Part shown: positions 6,337 to 12,488 of the stretch, piece after piece
Position numbering within the stretch: position 1 is the first letter of the stretch
Layout: every line of letters starts with the position of its first letter
From: a virus
DNA: 33,540 nucleotides
IMG/VR virus record: IMGVR_UViG_3300036861_000219
Coordinates: 1 to 33,540 of that record
Strand: one strand, 5' to 3'
Position numbers and translations under genes: made by a program
The notes under the pieces: generated by a model
The model's input: only the letters and a program-made list of their open reading frames with translations
Database searches by the model: none
What the model was told of the DNA's origin: nothing

Positions 6337-7300
6337 GCCCGCCGCCATCGAGCGCCGCGACGATGCCCTGTCGCAGATCGTCGGAACCGGTGACACGCGT
6401 GCCATGCTCGAACAGGTCGAGCGGAACGTCCGCGATGTCATCGATATCGCCCGCGACCGCGGGTTTGTGACGCGGTTCAACAACCGCGACTTCTTCGGCT
6501 TCCCGGCCTGGAGCTTGTTGGCTTTGACGTACGGCCTCGTACCGTTCATCGAGTGGACGAAGCCCGTCGATAACGGTTGGGAGGCAAGGGCTATCGTCCG
6601 CACCCGCGAGGGCGACGTCGTGTCGTCGGCCGAGGCGATGTGTACGCGGAAGGAACAACCGCGCCGCAACGCTGACGACCACACGCTACGGGCGATGGCG
6701 CAGACGCGGGCCATGCGGAACGCGCTGCGGTCCTGTCTCGGTGCCGCCCTGGTCATGGCGGGCTTCGACTTCGCTGACCCGGAGGGACCGGCGACGAACG
6801 AGCAGGTCGGCCTCCTGCACCAGCTCGAGCGCGAGATCGGGATGTCGCACGACGAGGGTCACGCGACCGCGAACGTCGATTCGTACAAGCAACTGAACCG
6901 CGAGGACGCGTCCACGCTGATCAACCGCTGGACCGCGATACGCGATGAACTTCGGGGCGGGGGAGCGGAGACGCCGCCACCCTCCAACGAGTCCGGCCAA
7001 CGCGGCCCCCACCCCGATTCTTCCGACGCCGTTTCAGACTCTCTTTCCGGCGTCGGGATCGAGGAGTCCCCTGGCGAGGGTGAAGGGGAAGCACCCGAGC
7101 CGGGGGATTCCTCACCAGCATCGGACGAGGCATGGAGCCGCGCGCCGAAGGACATGACGCTATCAGGCGCGGTGAAGCTGGCGGGCAAGCTGCGGCAGGA
7201 GAACCGGATCACCGGCAACGTGCCGCGGCGGAAGGCTGAGTTCACCGGGGAGCAGCTCGCGCGGGTCTCGGCGGCGTGGCGGGACGGGGAAAGAGGATGA
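6329..7300 (+). CDS. Single-strand annealing protein candidate (RecT/ERF-like role)
   Basis: The product has 323 residues. The first 150 form a compact alpha/beta domain with EARAIVRTREGDVVSSAEAM (86-104) and a helix LRAMAQTRAMRNALRSCLG (120-138), then an acidic turn. This 'MAQTRA...ALR..LG' signature recurs in phage proteins that travel with RecB-like nucleases and are thought to anneal ssDNA. Residues 155-205 resemble the small helical C-terminal domain of such proteins. A Pro/Ser/Glu linker follows, then a second short helical domain (268-323). Pairing with the nuclease at 4116 supports recombination or replication repair. Its exact superfamily cannot be decided without a profile search. 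Confidence 0.5.
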   Translation: MPEPAAIERRDDALSQIVGTGDTRAMLEQVERNVRDVIDIARDRGFVTRFNNRDFFGFPAWSLLALTYGLVPFIEWTKPVDNGWEARAIVRTREGDVVSSAEAMCTRKEQPRRNADDHTLRAMAQTRAMRNALRSCLGAALVMAGFDFADPEGPATNEQVGLLHQLEREIGMSHDEGHATANVDSYKQLNREDASTLINRWTAIRDELRGGGAETPPPSNESGQRGPHPDSSDAVSDSLSGVGIEESPGEGEGEAPEPGDSSPASDEAWSRAPKDMTLSGAVKLAGKLRQENRITGNVPRRKAEFTGEQLARVSAAWRDGERG

Positions 7301-7611
7301 GCCGCGGGGTCGGGTCGTACTGGTGCGAGGCGTGCCGTCGGACCTTCGGTGGGCGTGAAGCGTTCCGACAGGCCCACTTCGGCCGGTGCCTACCAGCGCG
7401 GGAGCTGCGCAAGCGCGGGTTCCGTCAGCGAGACGATGGTACGTGGACCCGGAGCTACGATCCCCGACTCCCGCGTCAGCTCCGTCTGTTCCGGGTCGGT
7501 CGACCCCATAGGAAGCCCGAGAAAAGTGCGGGGGTCGCCGTCAAGCCATATTGGGTCCCGATTCGTCTCACTACCCAAGAGTCTGATTCCGGCACGCAGG
7601 AGGCCGCATGA
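7297..7611 (+). CDS. C2HC zinc-finger protein
   Basis: This 104-residue protein has one clear zinc finger at its N-terminus: Cys10, Cys13, His27 and Cys31 in a classic finger arrangement with Phe17 and Phe23 as core residues. The rest is basic, with many Arg, suggesting nucleic acid binding. ATG at 7297 overlaps the previous stop and follows AAAGAGG. Function unknown; a DNA-binding accessory factor is plausible. Confidence 0.6.
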   Translation: MSRGVGSYWCEACRRTFGGREAFRQAHFGRCLPARELRKRGFRQRDDGTWTRSYDPRLPRQLRLFRVGRPHRKPEKSAGVAVKPYWVPIRLTTQESDSGTQEAA

Positions 7612-7814
7612 TCCCCTGCGCGCTCTGCGGCAAGCCCGTCGCCCCCAGGGCCGAGGACACGTTCCTCGAGCAGGCCGGTTGGTCGCACAACCGCACCGCC
7701 GGGGGCTCGAACCAACTCAGCCTGCGACGTGAGACCGGGCGCTATGCCCACGGTGCGTGCATCCGCCTGGCGGTGCGCGGCGTAGACCCGCGCGATCAGG
7801 GGGTGCTGATATGA
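7608..7814 (+). CDS. Small CxxC protein
   Basis: This 68-residue protein has Cys4 and Cys7 (CALC), and His and Cys in YAHGACIRLAV near residues 46-54. Together these could hold one zinc ion. ATGA overlap with the previous gene; the replication gene starts at 7811, overlapping its end. No family recognised. Confidence 0.55.
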   Translation: MIPCALCGKPVAPRAEDTFLEQAGWSHNRTAGGSNQLSLRRETGRYAHGACIRLAVRGVDPRDQGVLI

Positions 7815-8578
7815 GCGACCGCATCGACCTCGGCGGTGAACCGTGGCAGGCGATCCCCCGCGCGATCCTGCGCGACGCACGACTGAGCCCGAAGGCCAAG
7901 GGCGGACTCGTGACGCTGCTGTCGCACGAGGAGGGTTGGGTGCGCTCGGCCATCGCCATCCTGCAACGTGAGAACGACTGTGGCCGCGACATGGCCCAGG
8001 CCATCATGCGCGAGCTGCGAGCGATCGGATACGCCGAGCTCGTGCGCGAACGAGACCTCGAGGGGCGCGTGTCGTCGCACTACATCGTCCGCGCGAAATC
8101 CGTAGGTTCAGCCGCCGAAACTGGCGGGTCTCCGGTAGCCGGGAAACCCGGCGGTCGGGAAACCCGGTCGCCGGAAACCCCGGCTGCAGTAGTAGAACCC
8201 CAAGACGTAGAACCCCAAGACGAAGAACCCCAAGGTCAAACCCTTGCGCTCGCTACGCGAACGCGACCCCGCGACGAGGTCTTTGAGGCGCTCTGCGAGG
8301 TCGGAGGCCACGGCTGGGACGGTCTGAACACCGTCGAGCGTGGACGGCTGAACAAGGCGCGAGGGCTCGCCCGCGAGAGCGGCGCCACTCCGGAGATGAT
8401 CCGCCACGCCGCCGACCGATGGCCCGCAGTGATGGGCGACGCGACGATGACGGCGCTCGGTGTGATGAGCAACTTCCACCGGCTGTTGTCCGGCCCGGCG
8501 AGGACGAGGCGACAAACCGCTGAGATGCCGCTCGATCGGATGGCCCGTGAGTTGTTGGAGGGGAACGCCGATGGTTAG
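7811..8578 (+). CDS. Replication initiation protein, winged-helix N-terminus
   Basis: The product has 255 residues. Residues 8-90 match the winged-helix start of phage initiators (PWQAIPRAILRDARLSPKAK, then VRSAIAILQRENDCGRDMAQ, then a wing ending in SSHYIV). A low-complexity linker (about 98-150), rich in Gly, Pro and Glu, is encoded by repeated DNA that looks like an origin. The C-terminal helical domain (about 152-255) ends MARELLEGNADG and would recruit the helicase loader or helicase. This follows lambda O and DnaD-type organisation, where the origin lies inside the initiator gene. The neighbour at 8571 is a loader candidate, giving an initiator-loader pair. Confidence 0.65.
   Translation: MSDRIDLGGEPWQAIPRAILRDARLSPKAKGGLVTLLSHEEGWVRSAIAILQRENDCGRDMAQAIMRELRAIGYAELVRERDLEGRVSSHYIVRAKSVGSAAETGGSPVAGKPGGRETRSPETPAAVVEPQDVEPQDEEPQGQTLALATRTRPRDEVFEALCEVGGHGWDGLNTVERGRLNKARGLARESGATPEMIRHAADRWPAVMGDATMTALGVMSNFHRLLSGPARTRRQTAEMPLDRMARELLEGNADG
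8139..8186. repeat. Three 16-bp iterons, candidate replication origin
   Basis: CCGGGAAACCCGG (8139), TCGGGAAACCCGG (8155) and CCGGAAACCCCGG (8171) recur with exactly 16-bp spacing. Each is nearly palindromic around AAA. A looser relative, with CCGCC and GGCGG arms around GAAACT, lies at 8112-8127. They sit in the linker of the replication protein gene, as in lambda O. Initiator binding sites of an origin are the natural reading. Confidence 0.6.
8192..8236. repeat. Three 15-bp tandem direct repeats
   Basis: GTAGAACCCCAAGAC occurs twice in perfect tandem (8192, 8207), followed by a diverged copy at 8222. They encode VEPQD, VEPQD, EEPQG. The run lies 5 bp after the 16-bp iterons and is locally less GC-rich than its surroundings, so it may be part of the origin. 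Slippage in a coding linker is the alternative. Confidence 0.7.
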
Positions 8579-9065
8579 CGATCAGGCTCAAGCTCTCGCG
8601 CTGCGCCTGCTGGCGAGCTACCCCGGTGTGCCCGCTACCAAGATGGCCGTCGCTGCGCTTGCCGAATCGCTCGATCGCATGGGGCTGGACATCGCCGAGG
8701 CGGTCGTCGAACGAGCCCGGACTGAGCTCGTGCGCGTGCCCTCAGTGGCCCAGCTCTACGAAGTGGCGCGCGACATCCGTGTCGAGGCCGCCGAACAGGA
8801 TCGCCCCGCGCTGCCTTCGGCCGAGGAGTTCGTCTCCGCGATGCCCGACGAGGTGCGCGAGAAGTGGCACGCGACGCAGGCGAAGTGGTCTGGTGATCTC
8901 GACCGTGATGTCGTGGCCGAGGACGCCGAGTGGCAGCGCGTGAAGACCGCGACGCTCGCGCTGCTACGGATGCACGGCACCTGCCTCGGCACCGATAAGC
9001 CGCCGGTGCAGGTCGACGGGATGCTCGTCTGCCCGGTCTGCCGCGTGGAGGTGGCGCGGACGTGA
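8571..9065 (+). CDS. Helicase-loader candidate (G39P-like)
   Basis: This 164-residue protein starts with a helical region (ALALRLLASYPGVPATKMAV, then a helix through LDIAEAVVERARTELVRVPS) resembling the N-terminal domain of SPP1 G39P-type helicase loaders. Those bind the replicative helicase and deliver it to the origin. The C-terminus has Cys residues in GTCLGTD and CPVC (about 142-158), a likely zinc knuckle. It overlaps the initiator gene by 8 nt, matching the usual initiator-loader pairing. The call rests on pattern and context only. Confidence 0.5.
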   Translation: MVSDQAQALALRLLASYPGVPATKMAVAALAESLDRMGLDIAEAVVERARTELVRVPSVAQLYEVARDIRVEAAEQDRPALPSAEEFVSAMPDEVREKWHATQAKWSGDLDRDVVAEDAEWQRVKTATLALLRMHGTCLGTDKPPVQVDGMLVCPVCRVEVART

Positions 9066-9223
9066 AGACCGAGACGACCTGGCGGTGGCTCACGCCGATC
9101 GAGCGCGCGAAGCGCGACGGCCGCATCCGCGAGCTGTACGCGATGGGCTGGACCCGGCAGGAGCTCGCCGACGAGTTCGACCTCACTCGGCAGCGTGTCG
9201 ATCAGATCGTGAGGAAACGATGA
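9062..9223 (+). CDS. Small helix-turn-helix protein
   Basis: This 53-residue protein is basically one HTH: RIRELYAMGWTRQELADEFD followed by the recognition helix LTRQRVDQIVRKR, as in sigma factor region 4 and related resolvase-type domains. It is coupled by GTGA to the loader gene and by ATGA to the RusA gene. Likely a DNA-binding regulator of the early operon or its end. Confidence 0.65.
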   Translation: MKTETTWRWLTPIERAKRDGRIRELYAMGWTRQELADEFDLTRQRVDQIVRKR

Positions 9224-9624
9224 GGTCGCTGGCGTTCCAGGTCTTCGGAGACCCGATCCCCCAGGGATCGAAGCGCGCGTTCGTCGTGAAGAACCGGGCG
9301 GTCGTCGTCGACGACAACAAGTCGACGCTCAGGTCGTGGCGGTCGGCCGTCATCGACGCCGCTCGCGCCGAGCTGAACGGCGAAGGTCCCGAGCTCGGCC
9401 CGGTGCGCATCACGCTCATGTTCTTCCTTCGACGGCCGCAGAGCCCGAAGGCTGGCGTACCGATTGTGAAGCCCGACGTCGACAAGCTGGCGCGTGCAGT
9501 GCTCGACGGCATGACCGACGCCGGGGTGTTCCGTGACGACTCGCAGGTGACGACGCTGACCGCGCGCAAGCGGTACACGACCGAGGCGCCCTGCGTGCGC
9601 GTGTTCGTGGACGGTGACGCGTGA
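9220..9624 (+). CDS. rusA: RusA-family Holliday junction resolvase
   Basis: This 134-residue protein, close to the usual RusA length, has the family motifs. Near the N-terminus GDPIPQGSKRA binds the junction. Then KPDVDKLARAVLDGM gives Asp86, Asp88 and Asp96, and FRDDSQV gives Asp106/Asp107, the metal-binding acids. Lys89 and a late Lys (RKRY) complete the pattern. It cuts four-way junctions from recombination or replication restart and may trim branched DNA before packaging. ATG at 9220 overlaps the HTH gene stop. It fits with the nuclease and annealing proteins upstream. Confidence 0.9.
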   Translation: MRSLAFQVFGDPIPQGSKRAFVVKNRAVVVDDNKSTLRSWRSAVIDAARAELNGEGPELGPVRITLMFFLRRPQSPKAGVPIVKPDVDKLARAVLDGMTDAGVFRDDSQVTTLTARKRYTTEAPCVRVFVDGDA

Positions 9625-9908
9625 ACTTCTCGAAGCGATACGTCGAGGACTTGGAGGCCGAGGTCGAGCGGCTGAAAGCCCTCGCCAAGTCCTATCGGAG
9701 AGATTGGGTAACGGCCGAGGCCGAGGTCGAGCGGCTGCAGGCCATCATCGAGGCCAACGACAACTACGACCAGGATGTCACGGAGCGCGAGGTCGAGCGG
9801 CTGCGGGCGGCGGCGACGGCCGTGTTCATGAACCCACTCGACATCGACGCGATGTTGAAGCTGGGCGAAGTCCTGGGGGAGGTGATGCCCATACACACCG
9901 ATCCGTAG
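9621..9908 (+). CDS. Coiled-coil protein with repeated EAEVERL heptads
   Basis: This 95-residue protein is mainly a coiled coil (about 5-70). EAEVERLKAL, EAEVERLQAI and EREVERLRAA are spaced by 21 and 23 residues and come from near-identical DNA (GAGGTCGAGCGGCTG three times), showing internal duplication. The C-terminal 25 residues (IDAMLKLGEVLGEVMPIHTD) form a separate short helix. GTG at 9621 overlaps the rusA stop. Probably a dimeric small protein of unknown role. Confidence 0.55.
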   Translation: MNFSKRYVEDLEAEVERLKALAKSYRRDWVTAEAEVERLQAIIEANDNYDQDVTEREVERLRAAATAVFMNPLDIDAMLKLGEVLGEVMPIHTDP

Positions 9909-9950
9909 GCCGTGGCGCCGGGAGCGCCCGACGACGACGGAGGTGCAAAC

Positions 9951-10217
9951 GTGCGACAAGCAGTCGTGTACGCGGCCGCCATCACCGCGACCTTGGCAGG
10001 GCTGGTGATGGGGCCACCGGAGGCACTCGCAAGCGCCCGGTTCGCCGATTCTCGGGCAACAGCGTCGGGCACGCAACAGCAGCAGATCAGGGAGCGAACG
10101 TGCAGGTTCCAGTGGGTCGATCGGGGAACATGGACCGCCCGCGAGGAGCGTCGAACCCTGGCGTGCGTCGTGGATCGGTTCGGCCCCGTCGACGGCGGGA
10201 TACCCAAGGTCGAGTAG
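9951..10217 (+). CDS. Exported lysozyme-like protein, N-terminal part ending at an in-frame TAG
   Basis: The product has 88 residues. GTG at 9951 is chosen because GGAGGT precedes it by seven bases. A signal sequence (AVVYAAAITATLAGLVMG) ends at an ALA-S type cleavage site near residue 29. The mature part has two Cys (TCRFQW and LACVVDR) and stops at TAG (10215-10217) right after GIPKVE. The same frame then continues without break for 74 codons as a lysozyme-like catalytic domain (see the next entry). Alone this product would lack the catalytic Glu and is unlikely to be an enzyme. Confidence 0.6.
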   Translation: MRQAVVYAAAITATLAGLVMGPPEALASARFADSRATASGTQQQQIRERTCRFQWVDRGTWTAREERRTLACVVDRFGPVDGGIPKVE

Positions 10218-10442
10218 GTCGGGGCGTGCGAGTCCGGGTGGAACCGGCTCGCGTCCAACGGCGGCTCATACCTCGGCCTGTTCCAGCACGCGGCGTCGGA
10301 TTGGCCGAGCCGCGTGGCATGGGCCATGCCGGACGGCTGGCGCGTCGGCCCCTGGTCGAGCTGGCGAAACAGCAGAGCGCAGATCGTCGTCACGGTGCGG
10401 ATGGTTCACGCCTCCGGCTGGGGTGCCTGGTCGTGCGCCTGA
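10218..10442 (+). pseudogene. Transglycosylase/lysozyme-like catalytic domain downstream of the amber codon
   Basis: In frame with 9951-10217, these 74 codons encode VGACESGWNRLASNGGSYLG, then LFQH, with a Trp-rich end (GWRVGPWSSW, SGWGAWSCA) and a TGA stop. ACESGWN with a catalytic Glu, followed by GSYLGLFQ, is the hallmark of the SLT/Rpf-type transglycosylase fold cutting peptidoglycan. No usable in-frame start lies before the motif, so translation needs TAG readthrough. Joined, the two halves make a normal 163-residue secreted enzyme with one extra residue, often Tyr in relatives, at the TAG. Explanations are a nonsense mutation, programmed readthrough, a suppressor-carrying host or a base error. 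TAG ends many intact genes here, so genome-wide recoding is excluded. Confidence 0.75.
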
Positions 10443-10455
10443 CAGGGAGGAACGG

Positions 10456-10728
10456 ATGAAACGAGCTTTGGCAACGCTGCTCATCGGACTGACCATGATG
10501 GTCGGCACGATGGCCGCACCGGCGCAGGCGCTCGATCGGGTCCGGTGCGAGATTCCGGGCAACTACCGGGTCGTCTGCTACAACACCACGCCGTATCGGG
10601 TCCACGTGAGGCTGCGCATCTTCACGACCAACGGGCTGTACGTGCGCTACTTCACGATCTTCAACTACCGCAAGGTCGTCTACAGCCCGGCCTACATCAA
10701 TCGGATTGCCTGGCGCTGGTGGTTCTAG
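10456..10728 (+). CDS. Small secreted cationic aromatic protein
   Basis: This 90-residue protein has a clear Sec signal (MKRALATLLIGLTMMVGTMA, cleavage after AQA at residue 25). The mature 65 residues hold ten Arg, one Lys and only one Asp and one Glu, and about 15 aromatic residues, ending WRWWF. Two Cys (31 and 41) could form a disulfide. Beta-strand-like alternation suggests a small beta protein or a membrane-active peptide. ATG at 10456 follows AGGGAGG. It sits 13 nt after the amber-split lysozyme, also exported, so the two may act together at the cell surface. No family recognised. Confidence 0.65.
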   Translation: MKRALATLLIGLTMMVGTMAAPAQALDRVRCEIPGNYRVVCYNTTPYRVHVRLRIFTTNGLYVRYFTIFNYRKVVYSPAYINRIAWRWWF

Positions 10729-10736
10729 GCGTGGCG

Positions 10737-11207
10737 ATGACGAACGTGGAGCGGTCCCGCGGTGACGGGGGAGGTGATCGACGGCGGGACCGCTCCCGAC
10801 CCTCGGCCGAGCCGGGCGGTGCCCTACCGCAGCCGCGCGTCGTCGCCCGCGAGGTCCGCGAAATCAGGGTGCGCGTCGAGGTCTTCGCCGCTATCTACGG
10901 CGTGGAGCACGAGGCGCTGCTCAGCCTCGGCGGGTCGGACGTTCACGTCCAGACAGGCCCGAGCGACTCGACGGTTTCGACCCTGCTCGACGGTGAGAAC
11001 GAGGCCGCCCGGCGCCGTTGCGCGCGAGCCGTGGCGCACCTACGATCGGCGTCGACGCACGTCGAGATGGCGCTCAAGGCGTTCGGGCCACTCGTCGAGC
11101 AGCCGCGCGATCGGTCGCCAGATGCCGTCGTCGATCAGTCGACGTTTGATCGTGCGGTGAACCGACGACGGCACCGCGAACGGGAGGAGGAGTTGCGACG
11201 TGGGTGA
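10737..11207 (+). CDS. Hypothetical helical protein
   Basis: The product is about 156 residues. An Arg/Gly-rich disordered N-terminus (to about residue 40) is followed by beta and alpha segments (REIRVRVEVFAAIYGVEHEA) and two long helices (CARAVAHLRSASTHVEMALK and a basic C-terminus RRRHREREEELRRG). GTG at 10731 or 10746 are possible alternative starts, as none has a strong ribosome site. No family recognised. Confidence 0.5.
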   Translation: MTNVERSRGDGGGDRRRDRSRPSAEPGGALPQPRVVAREVREIRVRVEVFAAIYGVEHEALLSLGGSDVHVQTGPSDSTVSTLLDGENEAARRRCARAVAHLRSASTHVEMALKAFGPLVEQPRDRSPDAVVDQSTFDRAVNRRRHREREEELRRG

Positions 11208-11394
11208 GATGAGCAAGGGTGTCAGCGTGGCGACCGTCGAGGCCGCCGATGCGCTGGCCGTCACGGTGCTGTCGCTCATGGATGCGAAGGCGACCGGCGA
11301 ACGGTCGGTGCAGGACATCATGGCGGAGGCAATCGAGCAGGCTGACCGATACCGTCGCAGCCGGATGGCCGACGTGCCGGTGCGACGTGGGTGA
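11200..11394 (+). CDS. Small helical protein of unknown function
   Basis: The product has 64 residues (or 61 from ATG at 11209), rich in Ala and Met, mostly helical: VATVEAADALAVTVLSLMDA, then QDIMAEAIEQADRYRR. Start overlaps the previous gene by 8 nt. No domain recognised. Confidence 0.5.
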   Translation: MGEMSKGVSVATVEAADALAVTVLSLMDAKATGERSVQDIMAEAIEQADRYRRSRMADVPVRRG

Positions 11395-11677
11395 CCACAC
11401 TCCGGGACCGTGGATGGTGCATCACTACAGCAATGTGTCCTTTCACAGGGATGGAACGTATATCCAGCAGGGCGGGCGGGACGTTGGTCAAATCGTGGGA
11501 TTTGACGAAGCCGATGCCCGCCTCATCGCCGCCGCCCCGGACCTGCTGGCGGCGCTGGAGCGGATTGAAGACCTCGACTGGTCACACGACAGCGCCGAGA
11601 GCGCGATGGTCAAGGTGCAAGTCGAAGCGGCCGCTGCCATCGCAAAGGCCAAGGGTTCGGAGAACGTTGCACCGTAG
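11387..11677 (+). CDS. HTPGPW/ARLIAAAPDLL family phage protein
   Basis: This 96-residue protein has two signatures widespread in tailed phages: HTPGPWMV at the N-terminus (residues 4-11) and EADARLIAAAPDLLAALERI in the middle (about 43-62), a conserved amphipathic helix. The family is common in early regions, but its function is not established. GTG at 11387 gives the start right at the conserved motif. A different frame is also open here over 160 codons, but this frame carries the family motifs. Confidence 0.65.
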   Translation: MGDHTPGPWMVHHYSNVSFHRDGTYIQQGGRDVGQIVGFDEADARLIAAAPDLLAALERIEDLDWSHDSAESAMVKVQVEAAAAIAKAKGSENVAP

Positions 11678-11685
11678 GCTATACT
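11656..11685 (+). promoter_or_regulatory. Promoter candidate for a leaderless zinc-finger gene
   Basis: TATACT at 11680-11685 is a strong -10 box. TTCGGA at 11656-11661 is a poor -35 at 18-bp spacing. Transcription would start about 11692, almost at the GTG at 11694, which has no ribosome site. This resembles the leaderless arrangement at 1613-1650. Confidence 0.45.
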
Positions 11686-11693
11686 GGCGTCCC

Positions 11694-11879
11694 GTGGGGA
11701 CGTGCAAGGTCTGCGGGAAGCCCGCGAAACGTCGCGGCCGGTGCTGGACGTGCTACCAGTTTCGCCGTCGTACCGGGCGTGATCGAACCCCCGCGATGAT
11801 CTTCGCAGCGAACGTCCGAAGGCTCGACGACGAGCTCGAGCGGCGTGCGATGGCTGCGATTCTCGGCATCCAAGCTTGA
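11694..11879 (+). CDS. Small zinc-finger protein
   Basis: This 61-residue protein opens with GTCKVCGKPAKRRGRCWTCY, four Cys as CxxC-x8-CxxC holding one zinc. It is followed by a basic stretch (QFRRRTGRDRT) and a C-terminal helix (LDDELERRAMAAILGI). The finger resembles zinc knuckles that start phage HNH proteins, but no HNH follows, so it may be a regulatory or truncated relative. The GTG lies at the predicted transcript start. Its stop codon lies inside the -35 box of the next promoter. Confidence 0.6.
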   Translation: MGTCKVCGKPAKRRGRCWTCYQFRRRTGRDRTPAMIFAANVRRLDDELERRAMAAILGIQA

Positions 11880-11903
11880 CCTTCAGTCAGATGTGCATAT
11901 AAC
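11876..11903 (+). promoter_or_regulatory. Strong sigma70-type promoter for the 12.0-16.9 kb structural block
   Basis: TTGACC (11876-11881) and TATAAC (11898-11903) with a 16-bp spacer give a start near 11910, in a locally AT-rich stretch. It lies at the end of the early operon and before a run of virion-type genes, so it is a candidate late or delayed promoter. The -35 overlaps the stop codon of the preceding gene. Confidence 0.65.
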
Positions 11904-12041
11904 TTACGGTTGCCGTGGTGTGCCCAACGACCGCCACGTCTCTTTGATCTGATCCTCCGAGCGCATCTCCGCGTGCGTCCCCACGTCTCGCGGTCGTGCG
12001 CTCGGACTCCGTCCCCGTCCCCGAGCAGGAGGAGGTAAGGC
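11904..12041 (+). other. Untranslated leader of about 130 nt
   Basis: No gene is seen here. The leader contains CCTCC at 11954-11958, complementary to the GGAGG ribosome site at 12031-12035, so part of it could pair with and mask that site. Other short GC-rich inverted repeats are present but none is striking. Confidence 0.35.
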
Positions 12042-12488
12042 ATGGCAGGCGCAGCCTTCGCGGCGATCGACTCGACCGCCGGTGCTGCCGCGCCGAAGAC
12101 GCAAATCGGTCTTCTGGCGGCGACCGTTCGAGCACGGGTGCGGGGCCTCCGCATCGGCAACACCGCCGCGACGTCGGCCGGTGGCAACCGGTTCGTCCTG
12201 AACGCGGTCACGACGGCCGGGACGAAGACCGACATCACGGCGGCGAACACCAAGCTCGACCCGAACTCCCCGTCGCCGATCACCGCGGCGTCCTCGACGT
12301 ACACCGCCGAGCCGACCTCGGGCGTCACGACGGAGGACTTCGGGTTCGACCGCGTCGGCACGTACATCCTCTGGTACCCGCCCGGTGCCGAGCCGTTCGT
12401 GACCGGCACCACGCGTCTCGCGTTGCAGAAAACGGTCGGCACCGAGACCGATGTGCTGGCCGGGACGCTGGTCTGGTCGGAGGACTGA
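12042..12488 (+). CDS. Virion-type beta-rich protein of unknown function
   Basis: This 148-residue protein has an N-terminal Ala-rich helix and then beta-strand-rich Thr/Ala sequence (AVTTAGTKTDITAANTKLD, VGTYILWYPPGAEPF). The composition is typical of phage decoration, head or fibre proteins. It starts the block downstream of the promoter at 11876, with an excellent ribosome site (GGAGGAGG, 12028-12035). No family recognised; possibly a decoration or minor structural protein. Confidence 0.5.
   Translation: MAGAAFAAIDSTAGAAAPKTQIGLLAATVRARVRGLRIGNTAATSAGGNRFVLNAVTTAGTKTDITAANTKLDPNSPSPITAASSTYTAEPTSGVTTEDFGFDRVGTYILWYPPGAEPFVTGTTRLALQKTVGTETDVLAGTLVWSED

Noticed and set aside
8192-8236. CRISPR-like array
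   Set aside because: The repeats are direct tandem units of 15 bp without spacers and lie within a coding linker.
10215-10217. TAG used as a sense codon throughout the genome
   Set aside because: Many intact genes end in TAG with the next gene placed right after, so TAG is an ordinary stop here. Only readthrough at this one site remains possible.
11391-11879. One 162-codon protein spanning 11391-11879
   Set aside because: Its first half is the shifted frame of the HTPGPW family gene. Only the last 61 codons, behind a -10 box and starting at GTG 11694, look like a protein.
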